NCBI RefSeq assembly: GCF_032062135.1
Contig: NC_092861.1
Coordinates: 2,756,035 to 2,820,034 of the forward strand
Source: Pyxicephalus adspersus
Taxonomy: Eukaryota > Chordata > Amphibia > Anura > Pyxicephalidae
Direction: 5' to 3'
Length of the DNA stretch: 64,000 nt
Under the pieces are notes generated by a model that had not been told where the DNA came from, searched no databases, and was given only the letters and a program-made list of their open reading frames with translations. A program made the position numbers and the translations under genes. Positions 35,067 through 47,211 of this stretch are shown piece after piece (the stretch's first letter is position 1; each line of letters begins with the position of its first letter).

Positions 35067-35514
35067 CCTCCTTGCAGCAGATTAGGGGAGGTAGTCATGG
35101 TATAAGAATGACAAGGGTAGTGCGGGTGGGGTTGATGAGGAGGTGGGGGGTGTTGGGATGCCCAATGTCCTACAACAACTAGAGAGCAAAGCTGACTTCC
35201 ACAAGAATAAAAAAAAAAAGAGAAATGGAAATAAGAAATGAGCAAGGAAGAAGAACGCGGAGCAGACTTTACCTATGAATGTTGTATTTTCAGATTGCTC
35301 TGTATTAAATCCTCAGGTGCAGCAGAAAGGCCTGCACGGGGAAGAAGTCCTCTCTCTTTATTTCTTGCCCTCCACAATCAATCTTGTTCTTCGGGTCCCA
35401 AGTGGTGCAAAGAAAAAAAAAAAAAAGGGCCCATCTGCTTTCTTATCAGTTCTGTCAAGTCTTGCATACGCTAAAATGCTAATGACCTGGATATAGCTCA
35501 TGCAAAATGCAGCA
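35067..35514. promoter_or_regulatory. Upstream module copy B (duplicated, CNE-like)
   Basis: Second copy of the block at 8104-8547, about 27 kb away in the same orientation. Landmarks fall in the same order with similar spacing: TCCTTGCAGCAGAT (35069), GACTTTACCTAT (35265), GGCCTGCA (35329), CAAGTGGTGCAAA (35399), the 36-bp identical core (35453-35488) and GCTCATGCAAAATGCAGCA (35496-35514). The flanks are otherwise diverged, including different purine-rich fillers. I see no second miR-124 hairpin next to it. A long pyrimidine tract ending in TTGCAG precedes both copies and resembles a plus-strand 3' splice site, but low complexity could explain it. Confidence 0.6.
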
Positions 35515-36506
35515 CAAGGCGCGGGGAGAGGAAAGCAAAGAATTACTGAGATGGAGACTTATAGTACAGATAGTGCAGCAGAGGAATCTTGCAGCTTATC
35601 AGAGGCTCGCTGTTGCACGGGGCCTGCCATAACCGTGACGTTATTGATAGACAGGGATGTATGGGCCGAATAAAGGGCTGCGGCAAGATATCAAAATAAT
35701 TCAGTGATGACGCTTTATACACTGTATATATAAAAAATGACATATATATAATAATATACATATAAAGAATATAAATAGAATACATTTATACAGTCAGTCT
35801 ATGTCTAATGGACTATTTCCATGCATATATATTGCAATTGTTAGATATCTTTATAAAAGAATCAAATAAGTAAGTTTGAGGGTAGATCGATGAATAGATA
35901 AAAGTAGAACTATATAAGTACAAGTAAAAGATCATAAATATAAAGCAGAGACATTCATCACCATCAGCTAAATAATGAGCACATAAAAAATTGAAAAACA
36001 TTTCTTTTTTTAAAAAGATTGTATAAATTGTAATAAATATGTAAAATTTGTTAATTATAAATATGGTGGAGCACGCCTCCATCTTTCTCCATAGATATAT
36101 TTACATGTATAGAAATATATATATGTGCTTGGATACATACATCCATATCACCGTCATGTTTTTGTTCAGCAGATGAATCGTGAATGTTGCCACTCATAAT
36201 TCTTTAGGACATTGTATTCTACACATTGTATCATCCAGGCACGTATAGGGAGGAGGTACGGATATATCCTTTAATAATGCCAGCCATGTATCCTCCAGTG
36301 ATATATATGTTGTAATAACAAATGATTCAATGTTTCCTGAAAAAGGAAAAAATAAGCAAGGAATGCAGATAAAACAATGAAAGTGAAATGGAATTGAATA
36401 TGGATGTTGGTTTCTATATACATTATTATATATTAATTTGAATGTTTATTATATTATTATATAAGGATAATAAAGTAATATTTAATATAGACATTTATTA
36501 ATATAA

Positions 36507-36540
<34 letters not shown>

Positions 36541-37084
36541 GCTTGTCTGATCTCAATTGATAAAGAAGTCTGTTTATAAATCTGATATTCACCAAACAAT
36601 GTTTGGAGGGGAATTTTCCAGCTCCATGAGTTTTCAATGGGAGTGATCAGTTCTTTACCAGAGAATGATTGGTAAATGTTGAAACCACTAACTCAAATTT
36701 TTTTTTCGTCTTCTGTAATAAGCCAACATTCTATTTTTAAAAGTTGTATTGCAGGAGTGCAATCCTAAAATATTAAGTGACCTATATAACTGCAGCACGA
36801 GGCAAGGGAGGGGATGGCGTGGAGAAAAATACCAAGATGTAAACTTACAGAGCGACAGAGGGATCTTCGGTCCTACAAGGAACACTTTACAGGCTGACTA
36901 CATGTGATGGGACTGTAGAATGATAAAAAAAAGGTTTACAATACTATAATAATTTTTTGGGGGGGTATTTTATGGTATTTACATGGTATTTATGCCAGTT
37001 TCCAATATAAATAATTAGTAGGTTGCAAACTTAAATGAAAAATCTATAATTATTTAGATAAATTTTAAAATCCCTTGTGTGGTA
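35515..37084. other. Unique DNA flanking upstream module B
   Basis: 35560-35720 retains CpGs and complexity (GAGGCTCGCTGTTGCACGGG, CCGTGACGTTATTGATAGAC) and may extend the module. 35730-36540 is AT-rich. Nothing coding was found. Confidence 0.4.
36515..36541. repeat. (AT)n microsatellite
   Basis: About 13 uninterrupted AT dinucleotides at the edge of an AT-rich stretch that begins near 36415. Confidence 0.95.
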
Positions 37085-38150
37085 TTCATTAAAAGTCCAT
37101 TCAACCCAATGCTCATGGACCATAAGTGTGCTGGGACTGGACTGGGGAGCTTCAATAATAAGGCGTATTGGCTGCTCCTACATACTAACCTTGATGTTCC
37201 TCACCAAATCTCAGGATATAGTCTATTCTTTTCAGTCTTGAAGAGCTTCAATAAATCCGACCTATTGGCTGCTCCTACATACCAACCTTGAGATGCTCCT
37301 CACTGAATCTCAGGACATAGTCAATTCTTTTCAGACTTGGAGAGCTTCAATAAATCAGGTCCATCATCTGCTCCTACATACCTACCTTGAGATGTCCCTC
37401 ACTGAATCTCAGGACATAGTCAATTCTTTCCAGACTTGGAGAGCTTCAATAAATCAGGTCCATCGGCTGCTCCTACATACCTACCTTGAGATGTTCCTCA
37501 ATGAATCTCAGGACATAGTCAATTCTTTTCAGACTTGGGGAGCTTCAATAAATTAGACCATGTTCTTCACTGAATCTCTGGACCTAGTCTATCTTTTCCA
37601 GTCTTGGAGAGCTTCAATAAATCAGGTCCATTTACTATTCCTACATGTGTACTTTGAGATGTTCCTCACCTAATCTCAGGACATAGTCTATTCTTTCCAG
37701 TCTTGGAGAGCTTCAATAAATCAGGTCCGTTGGCTGCTCCTACATACCTACCTTGAGATGTTCCTCAATGAATCTCAGGACATAGTCAATTCTTTTCAGA
37801 CTTGGAGAGCTTCAATACATTAGACCATGTTCTTCACTGAATCTCCGGACCTAGTCTATCTTTTCCAGTCTTGGAGAGCTTCAATAAATCAGGTCCATTG
37901 GCTATTCCTACATGTTTACTTTGAGATGTTGCTCACCCAATCTCAGGACATAGTCTATCTTCTCTGGTCTTGGAGAGCTTCAATAAATCAGGCCTATTGA
38001 CTGCTCCTACATCCCTACTTTGAGATGTTCTTCACTGAATCTCAGGCCATAGTTAATTGTTTCCAGTCTTGGAGAGCTTCAATAAATCAGGCATACTGGC
38101 TGCTCCAACAAACCTACCTTAAGATGTTCCTCACTGAATCTCAAGAAAAA
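37085..38150. repeat. ~99-bp satellite built from a MITE terminus
   Basis: About ten units, mostly 96-101 bp with two or three shortened ones, each run GGCTGCTCCTACATACCTAC, CTTGAGATGTTCCTCACTGA, ATCTCAGGACATAGTC, then CCAGTCTTGGAGAGCTTCAA and TAAATCAGG. The second half matches the right terminus of the hairpin MITE at 16137-16331 (CCAGTCTTGGAGAG..TAATAAATCAGG). Units starting at 37293 keep a 33-codon phase, which creates a repetitive short ORF with no coding meaning. Confidence 0.88.
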
Positions 38151-39429
38151 CTGCATACTTCATTGTTAGCTGATCTCGTAGCATTTTAGGGTGCTCAATA
38201 GAGCACAAAGGCATCACTCAAATTGATTCTTATGGAGGTTTTCAAGGATCATCAGTCTAAATGACAACCTTGCACCATGCTGTCCTTCCAAGGAACCAAT
38301 GGAGAAGCTGTGTCTATGGAAAAGAAGTGCTCCAGATCCTTGGTTACTATTTATTTATCATCCGAAGAAGCCCTTCTAGATCTGCAAGGACGACTTGAGA
38401 CACATGTGACCACCCAAAAATATTGAGTGCAGATTCAAGAACAGAAGTATTTTGATTGGCCCAGGTTTATGAGGATGGGGAAGGAGTGGCAGACTTGTTT
38501 GGACAATAGCGACTGAGACAAGCTTTCTAAACTACCCACACAGATGTCCTCCTAGACAATGGCGCATCAACAGGTTCAGAGGTCTCTGAAGACATGAGAC
38601 CAATTGCCATATTTTGGAAAATGACCATTTTGGGTGATTTTCATCTCATATGTATATTCTTTTTAGAAGTAGGATCTGCTGTAGACCCATTGTGACCAGT
38701 TCGGGCATTGCCAGGGTAATGTAGAGGCTGATAGGAGTTGCTGCCTCAATCTACACAAAAGGCAGCATCCATTATTAAAATTAGGAACCTTCAATGGTAA
38801 TAAGTCCAACAAACACCAAACTTTATTGCTTTGTTTGGCTAGCCAAATGTGGAGTCCAGTGCTGGATTTGACTCCGAGTCTGATATAATTATTTATTGTC
38901 TGGCGCACTATTGATCCTCATAGCAAATCAATATCCGCAGAATTCACAGAATTCACAGAAGCACAGAAAGCTTTTACTCCGATGTGTGGAGTGTGAACGA
39001 CTGACTGCGAATCTCAAAATTCACCACAGGGTGTCGGAGCTCAATGCTATAAATTTGCCCGGATCGGCTCTTCTAGTGTAAAGTTGGATAGGATAAAATG
39101 TTTGACCTATTTTGGCATATAGCTCATAACAGTAGGAAAGCGTGCTGTCCAGTCCATTAAACTTCTGGCACTTGCACAACAATAATTTACATAGGGTGTT
39201 TTACCCTCTATTGCACCCTCTAGTGGGGGGTCACCTAACAGCAAGCACCCCTTGTACTGGGTGCATTTACTGCTAGTGCCCCCTGTTGTTCAAAAATGTT
39301 TTTTGTTCATTAAAATACCAACAAAATCTGATTATACAAGACTTATTGTACTGGTGAATACTTCTGGTATACAAGTGAGAGAAATCTGATGTACACATAA
39401 TCCGTTTAGGGCAAGGTAAATAATCATAT

Positions 39430-40660
39430 GTTTCAGCAATCGGTAATATGCAGTTAGGTGTGCACAGCTCAGCAGTTTGGAATATCTAATGTTCAGCACA
39501 GGTTGTACAGCTGAGCAGTGTGGAATATAATAATGTATAGCACAGTACATGCAAATAAGAAATGTTTAACTATATAATGCACAGCACAGTACATACAGCT
39601 GAGCAGCAGAGAATATATGCATTAGTATATATAAAACAAATATATGACCTATAATGCACAGCACAGTTTATACAACTAAACAGCTTGGAATATGAAATGA
39701 ACAGCCCAGGTTTTACAGGAAAACAGTGTGGCATATATAACGAATTATTATTATTGTTACCTAGTATTTTTATAGTATTTTTTATAAAATAAATTTTTAT
39801 ATGTTACCTAGTAAATTTATAATGTGCAGTGTATAGCACAGAACATGCAAATGATATATGTTTAAATATCTAATGTACAGCACAGTACATACAGCTGAAC
39901 ATTGGAGAATATATGAACTAATACACAGTATGTATTAAATATATGATGAATATTGCTCAGCGCAGGTTTTATAGCTGAGCAGTGTGAAATATTTAGTATG
40001 CATCATTTTATACAATCAAGCAGTGTTTGAATATATATTGTACAACTCAATATATACAGCTGAGCAATGCGGAACATATAATGTACAGCACAGCACACAC
40101 AACTGAGCAGTGGAGAATATATGCATTAGTATACATATATGATATATAATGTTCAGCACAGGTTCTGTAGAACACTATATACAGTTGAGCAGTGTTAATA
40201 TATATATAAAATGTACAGCACAGTTTATACAGTGGATGAGTGAGGAATATGCAGTATAATGCATATCCCAGCATAAGTAGATAAACGATATTGAGATTAT
40301 ATGTACAGTACACACAACTGATCAGCTGGGAATATATGATCTATAGTACAATGTATACAATTTAGAAGTGTTTGAATGTATACAGCACAGTATATACAGG
40401 TACATATGGAGCAAATAATATACAGCACAATGTATACAGCTGAACAGTGTGTAACATATAATGTACAGCAAATGGTATACAATTCATCAGTGTTTGATCA
40501 TAAAATGTACAACACACTTGTATATAGCTAAATAGAGTGAAGTATATAACATACAGTGTAGGGTATAAAAGGATACAGAGTATGTAAAGCATATCACAGT
40601 GAATAGATTACAGCTGTGTGGGGTATATAATGTACAGCACAGCAGAAGATTAAATGCTAT
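39430..40660. repeat. Degenerate 45-60 bp AT-rich satellite
   Basis: Units of the type AATATATAATGTACAGCACA, GTATATACAGCTGAGCAGTG, TGG are repeated roughly twenty times with indels. Higher-order similarity of about 300 bp links 39534 and 39833 (TATAGCACAG-ACATGCAAAT, then GGAGAATATATG). An unrelated AT-rich insertion sits at about 39745-39815. Confidence 0.85.
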
Positions 40661-40934
40661 ATTGCAAAAAGGCGTATGGCTGTACAGAGACACAACTTGT
40701 TTTATTTAATCATTAAGAGATTAGATCACATTACATTGTCCAGGCCAGTACAACTATGACTTGGTGCAAAGGTAAGTGACTATGTATCTGATGAATGGGG
40801 TGGAATAGCTGAGGTAGAATTGACATTCCTAGCAGAAGAAAGGAGGGTGGGTACTGTGTGGGTCCAATGGTGATATCACATTTTTTTCTCTCCGCATAAT
40901 TAAAACCCAATTCTGTCCAAGGGATCTTCTGGCT

Positions 40935-41880
40935 ATAGGCCCATAGTACAGACCATGGGATAGGTACATAGTAATGGTGTCTTCTTCACCCAATATTATT
41001 CTAGGTGTGTTGGTAACATGGTGGTGATGTAGGGGACCAAATCCGAAGAAGCCATAGGCCCATACTACAGACCATGGGACAGATACATAGTAATAGGTGT
41101 TTTCTGTACCCGATAATATTTTAGGTGTGGTGGTACCATGGTGGTGATGTAGGAGCAGTGGGAGACCAAACCGAAGAAGCCACAGGCCCATAGTACAGAC
41201 CATGGGGCAGATACGTAGTAATGATGTCTTCTGTACCTGATAAATTTCTAGGTGTGTTGGACCCATGGTGGTGATGTAGGGGCAGTGGGGGACCAATCCA
41301 AAGAAGCCATAGGCCCACAGTACAGACCATGGGACAGATACATAGTAATGGTGTCTTCCGCACCTGATAATTTTCCAGGTGTGTTGGTACCATGGTGGTA
41401 ATGTAGGGGCAGTGGGAGACCAATTAGAAGAAGCCATAGGCCCATAGTACAGACCAGAGGACAGATACATAGTAATGTTGTCTTCTGTACCCAATATTAC
41501 TCTAGGTGTGTTGGTACCATGGTGGTGATGTAGGGGCAGTGGGAGACCAATCAGAAGAAGCCATAGGCCCATAGTACAGACCATGGGACAGATACATAGT
41601 AATGGAGCCTTCTGCACTCAATATTACTCTAGGTGTGTTGGTACCATGGTGGTAATGTAGGGGCAGTGGGGGACCAATCAGAGGAAGCCATAGGCCCATA
41701 GTACAGACCATGGGACAGATACATAGTAATGGTGTCTTCTGCACCCGATAATATTCTAGGTGTGTTGGTACCATGGTGGTGATGTCGGGGCAGTGGGGGA
41801 CCAAACAGAAAAAAGAATAGGCCCATAGTACAGACCATGGGACAGGTACATAGTAATAAATATTTTTATACGAGGTAACA
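40935..41880. repeat. 127-bp satellite, about 7.5 copies
   Basis: GGCCCATAGTACAGACCATG or a close variant recurs at 40938, 41057, 41184, 41312, 41439, 41566, 41692 and 41820, most spacings being 126-128 bp. Each unit also has GGTGTGTTGGTACCATGGTG, GTGATGTAGGGGCAGTGG and AGAAGAAGCCATA. The 262-codon minus-strand ORF crosses many units by cycling through the three frames. It is a by-product of a stop-poor repeat and not a gene. Confidence 0.93.
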
Positions 41881-42719
41881 GAGTTCACTATGAAGACTGT
41901 GAATAAAATTGATATAATGAGAATTATTTGTATCCAACCAACTCCTTGAACCGTTTTCCAAGCACTTATGTTTCATAATAGGCCTCTTTCCTGTGACACC
42001 ACAATGTCAGCATCAGTCTAGTGCTCACACTATTGAGGAGGAGTGCAGGAGTACAAATTCAGCAAGACGAGGATAAAGCATCTGTTTAATTGTATCCCTT
42101 TGCAGCATGTAAATATCAGCCACATCTAAATGAAAGGCACGAGTGACAACGTTCTATACCGGAATAGGGGGTAATTAGAAAATCAGTCACCTTCTTTGTT
42201 GAAATGAGAAAAGGGGGGGGTGGGGGGAGGGAGAGCAAATGCAATTTAACAATGCAAATCACGATTGCACCTTTTATCCTTTGCAAGGTCCCAAGCTGTG
42301 CGTAACCTCTTATTATGGAGGTTTATCAAAGGCCTGGAGTAATCATTGATATTCTGAGCATCATTCGAGACCCCTTTCAAGTGAGACTACAGAAAGGTGA
42401 ATAAGGGCAAAATGGGAGTTTTTTTAAACACGAGGATGTCATTGGGATTGGGATTACATCATGATTTTTTAGAGTAGAAGAGATCTGGTTGGTAGAGAAA
42501 ATTAAGTTTCCATTGATTTTATTCCAGCCATTGTAGAAGCAGTCATTGGTTTTGAGGATTTATGGTATAGTTTTAGGTGGTCTGTTGGCTTTCTCTTGGA
42601 TATGCCATCAATGAGCTATCACTGTTGTGATTCCTGAAGCTCTTCCTGTTCATCTGGGAGTTTTGGTTGTTCATGCTCATGTTTGATTAATCCAACTTCT
42701 TCTCCATTGTACTCCACAG

Positions 42720-43445
42720 ACTCAGCAGGTGTACAGATCAGAGAATTGTGTGCAGGGATAGTGGTTAACCCTTATAATGGGCACAGCAGATGTACAGACA
42801 CAGGAACCCAGCACGGGGATAGTTGTGACCCTTCCTATTGGGCACAGAAGGTGTACAGACCCAGGAACCCAAACAGGGACAGTGGGCACCCCTAATAATG
42901 AACACGGAAGGTGTACAAACCCAGGAACCTAGCACAGGAATAGTGGTGACCCTTCGTAGTGGGCACAGCAGGTGTACAGACCGAGGAACCCAGCACAGAG
43001 ATAGTGGTGACCCTTCGCAGTGGGCAAAGCATGGGTACAAACCCAGTAACCCAGCACAGTGATAGTGGTGAGTCTTCGTAGTGGGCATAGCAGGTGCACA
43101 GAGGCAGGAACCCAGCACAGGGACGATGGGCACCCCTCATAGTGAACAGGGCAGGTGTACAAACCCAGAAACCGAGCCCAGGGATAGTGGTGAGTCTTCG
43201 TAGTGGGCATATCAGGGGTACAAACCCAGGAACCCAGCACAGGGACGATGGGCACCCCTCATAATGAACATCGCAGGTCTACAAACCCAGGAACCCAGCA
43301 CAGGCATAGTGGTGACCCTTCGCAGTGGGCATAGCAGGTGCACAGAGCCAGGAACCCAACGCGGGGATAGTGGTGACCCCTTATAATGTACACAACAGTT
43401 GTTAAGACCCAACAACTCAACACAAGGATGGTAAGAAACCCTCAT
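42720..43445. repeat. 60-bp minisatellite, 12 copies
   Basis: GTGTACAGACCCAGGAACCC, AGCACAGGGATAGTGGTGAC, CCTTCGTAGTGGGCACAGCA repeats at about 61-bp intervals (42730, 42791, 42852, 42911, 42970, 43033, 43093, 43154, 43216, 43276, 43337, 43398). The outer units are the most diverged. Confidence 0.92.
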
Positions 43446-44597
43446 AATAGGTATTTCAAGTTTTCAAAGCCTGATGAATTGTAAATATTTGTTGCAGCAG
43501 AACTAAGAAGTGGATGGGGTTCAAGAACTGGAAACTGTCACTCAAAGAACAAACAGCTACTAACAACTGCAATTTATTTGCAAACCTTTTATCGTATAGA
43601 AGCCATTGATGACCATGTTTAATAATAAAACAAACATACAGAATACATATGCAGGAACTGTTTCCTACCAAATGATCTTTCAATGCAACACAAAAAGCCT
43701 ATTGACTTGATGCTTCTCACATGTAAATAACTAACACAGCCAGGTCACCCCCCCTGCCCCCAGCCTGTGAATGGGCAGAGAAGGAGCAGCAGAATATTGA
43801 TAAGGTCATCTAGGATCTCTCCTTCTATCAGCTTGTTCCTTCTCATCACAGGCTCATGTAGAAAAGTCGGATGCCCCTTATCTAATAAAAGGTTTTGCTT
43901 TTCATTATAATTTAAAGTTTTTTAATAAATGCATAACTATGCTCATTAGCGTATTTTTTTATTATACATTTTGTATTATTAGGGGATTTGTTCTATTTTA
44001 TCTATTGCAATCTACGATAGACAAAATTTTCCTCTGCAGAAGTGGCACAGTTATTATCTTTGCTGTGTTGCTGCTGTTCCTTTGAGTATAGAAGAGACAA
44101 GGATGACAGAAAGTACAGTATTCTAGGTGAACATCAAAGAGAACAGACGATGCTTCTTCTCTCCCCAGTGACCATTCGTTTTATGCCGTTTTGTGGTTGG
44201 GGTTTCTAACGCATTGAAGCTTGGAGCATTTCTATGCTGCTGTTCAGTGTGGTGCTTGAGTTGGGAAATGGAGATTTCTGCACAGCTATACATAGTTTAA
44301 AGAAACTTCTATAAAGCTTCTAGCACAACATAATGTTTCAAGTTGAGCAGAATAGAATATATGGCTGGAATCAGACTTTCAGGTCTTATTCGCACATGTG
44401 CTAAAATCATGTCAACGTTCTGGTGGGGAACATTGGGGTGCCATTTATCATGAACTACATCATAATGTATGTATTCACCTATAGCTCATCATGAATGGCA
44501 TCCCACTGCATTGAAAAGTAGAGTTCAACTGACCACCTACACCACAACCAATATATCATGCATTGAGGAGCACTGTGTGTTCAGTGTACCCTTGCAA

Positions 44598-45180
44598 GGT
44601 ATAACACTACCCTTGAAATGTGGTGAGGAGATTGAAACTTGTCTTGTCTATGTTTAAAAAATCATGGCTGGCAAAGTATAACATCACTGGTGAGATGGGA
44701 AGAGAAAGTTTGAACTTGTCTTACTCATGTTTAGGAAATCATGCATGGAAAGGTATAACAAAGGGGTAGGCAAACTTTTTGGCTCAAGGGCCACAATAGG
44801 TTCTAAAATTTGGCAGGGGGGCCAGGCCAGGATCAGATGGATGGAGCGCGGAGACGGGTGTCACTGATTGTGACGTCATGATGACATAACCTCCTCAACT
44901 CTCCCATCTCATATCTGAGCCTGGAAGAGTGGGCTGTTAGTTCTGTCCACTTCCCCGAGCCTGGGATTTGTACAGGGAACATGGTCCGCGGCTCTGGCCA
45001 ATGCGGCCCCCCAGGCGGGTCCCTCTCCTGACCCCGCTCAGGGGGGAACTGGCCAGGACCGGGATCTACTTCAGCGGAGCCCAAAAGCCTAACGAGCCGT
45101 ATATGGCCGGGGGCCGTAGTTTGCCCATGCCTGGTATAACACCACCATGAGGAGGGAAGGTTGGAACTGGACATGTAGTT
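44598..45180. repeat. ~77-bp tandem repeat split by a MITE
   Basis: GGTATAACACTACCCTTGAA (44598), AAGTATAACATCACTGGTGA (44675) and AAGGTATAACA (44751) begin successive 76-77 bp units sharing TTGAACTTGTCTTAC.CATGTTTAGGAAATCATG. The third unit is interrupted by the hAT MITE at 44761-45133 and resumes with ACACCACCATGAGGAGGGAA. Confidence 0.75.
44761..45133. mobile_element. hAT-type MITE with perfect 8-bp target duplication
   Basis: Termini AAGGGGTAGGCAAACTTTTT and GTAGTTTGCCCATGCCTG are inverted relative to each other, of the CAGGGGTAGGCAAACTTTTTGGCTCAAGG type known from hAT elements. It is flanked by GTATAACA at 44753-44760 and again at 45134-45141. The interior is GC- and CpG-rich, unlike the surroundings, and includes TGACGTCATGATGACATAA. 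There is no transposase. Confidence 0.9.
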
Positions 45181-46953
45181 AAAGCATTTTCTGGGTGCCT
45201 GCCCTTTTCCTACATGTATATGCATTACTTCCAGCACTATCCTTCTCCTCCACCAATGGCAGCCAATAGCTCTTTTCATCTCCTGTATAAAAAAAAAGTT
45301 ATTATCCATCTTATGTCCCTGCATTCCTGATTGTTACACCTTATGGGGCCTGCAAGTCACAAAAGTCAATCAGTTTAATTCTAAACATGATCAAACACAA
45401 ATATCAAATTTGAATCACATACATTGGAAATAAAGGAAATCTATGCAACAAGAAATGGGCATTTTGCTTTTGCAGATGGCAGACCTGGCTGCTTCTGCCT
45501 CCACTGGTGTAGCTGACCATAAGGTTGCCAATTCCCGAGTTCTGACGCCTACTAATCTTCCATTGCTGTTGGTCTCAGAAAGTGGTGAATCCTAGGACAT
45601 TCTCCAAAGGATGTTAAAGCAATGTCAGCCTCCACAATTCTCTGAGCCCAAAGGTCCCTTTAATAATGTGCGTTTGTGACAATTATTAGAACCTAATGCC
45701 TTCAAGATGCCCTTCAATAACGTTACATTTTTAAATTTCTTTCAGTTGGAATGCAAGATGTTCTCCGAAATGGGAATATCAGTGCCAGGTTTGGGACAAT
45801 TTGAATGAAGCATTTTTCATGGTATGTGAAAATCTTTAAAACAATAATCAATTCAGTCTATTCAAGTTTCCATAGCTACAGAGTGCCTGGTTATCACCAT
45901 TTTCTAAATTCTTCTAATTTAATTTATAAGGTATGTCTGCATCGTATGCAGGTAGAGCTTCTGTGTGCTGGTAAGATGGCAATTGTGGCACTTTCACCCA
46001 AGAAAAATATTGGAGGACCCGACCTCTTAGCCAAGCTTCACTTGCAACACCAAGAATGGTCATGGCTTTATTGGGCCCTTAAACCCTGGCGAAAGAGGCT
46101 CCTTACTGCTTAGAAACATCATTTCTTTATGTTTCTAAGTTTAAAGCCATCATGTATTATTATTGGTGGTGTCCCAAATCAATAAATTGGCTTATTTGGC
46201 AGGGGCACCAAGACAGCAACACTAGCTTAAAAGAAAGGCAAATTTAAAATGTTCACAAATAACATTAATATTTCAAATTTGGATTTAGATGATTAAACGT
46301 AGTGTTGCTTTAAATAAATTTTACCCTATGTACCCATTGTATTATTTGTTACAAAAATAAGTTTTTCTTTTACAAAAGCCAATAATGTGTTATTGTAAAT
46401 GCTTACTGCAATTGCAGCTTTTACATTTTATTAATTTAGTATTTTGTACCCAACTCTTGAAACAGGAGGGGGGATTAAAAAAAAAATAAAACAGTTATTG
46501 ACCATTCAATCATCAATTCATAAAATATTTACCCTGTATTTTGTGTTCTTTTTCGCATCAACTTTTCCCCAAAGAGGACTTTTGTGTTTCTCTTTTTTGT
46601 GTGATTGCTTTTTTTCTTTCCTGAATGAAAAGGATAATCACCAGGTCTAAAAGTGACATTGATTTGGGCACCTCCCCTAATAATGTTTTTTTTGTGGCTC
46701 ACATGGTTTAAACAGAAACAATCCACACAAATGTTCTGAAAAATAATTGGAGGTAAACAATGTGGTATATTCTAATGTGTGCCCGAAATGCATAGTTCCA
46801 TGGGAGGCCTGGGGTATGATAAAAATGCAATGTGCACAAAACAAAATAAGTAAAAAGAAAAGATAGGGGACCTGGGGTACTTTTTGGTGACAAGCAGCTT
46901 AGAATGTGTTCCAGATGCATCTTGGTAGATTGATAAGGCTTCATCGCATTAAT
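45181..46953. other. Unassigned intergenic sequence
   Basis: No repeat family or gene is recognised. The ORFs present are short and of ordinary chance length. Confidence 0.4.
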
Positions 46954-47045
46954 GGGCCTGAATTATTAAAGCTCTTCACAATAGGGGAACATAGACTACC
47001 ATGGAAGAACCTGGATGATCCAGTAATGAACAAGTCCAACTGAAT
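46954..47045. repeat. Fragment of the hairpin-MITE family
   Basis: GGGCCTGAATTATTAAAGCT, then CATAGACTACCATGGAAGAA and GGATGATCCAG follow one arm of the element at 16137-16331 with substitutions. The opposite arm is not visible before the gap at 47212. Confidence 0.55.
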
Positions 47046-47211
47046 GTGATAACTACTACTAGATATAGAATGACTTGGAGAAGTTGGAACCTTCATGGAC
47101 AAATTGTGGGCCAAGTGCAGGTAAGTGGAACTTTACTCGCCTAACCTCCAGATATGGGACATCCATGAGCACGTTCACCAGAACTGATAATACCACTTGG
47201 TAAAGCTGCCT

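Noticed and set aside
35571..35616. Hairpin GTGCAGCAG ... CTGTTGCAC as a new miRNA
   Set aside because: Only a 9-bp terminal stem, then an unpaired centre of about 28 nt; not a precursor-like fold.
40829..41617. 262-codon minus-strand ORF
   Set aside because: It lies within a 127-bp satellite and cycles through the three repeat frames; not a protein family.
44833..45324. 163-codon minus-strand ORF
   Set aside because: It is mostly the GC-rich hAT MITE plus flanks; no recognisable domain and no upstream gene structure.
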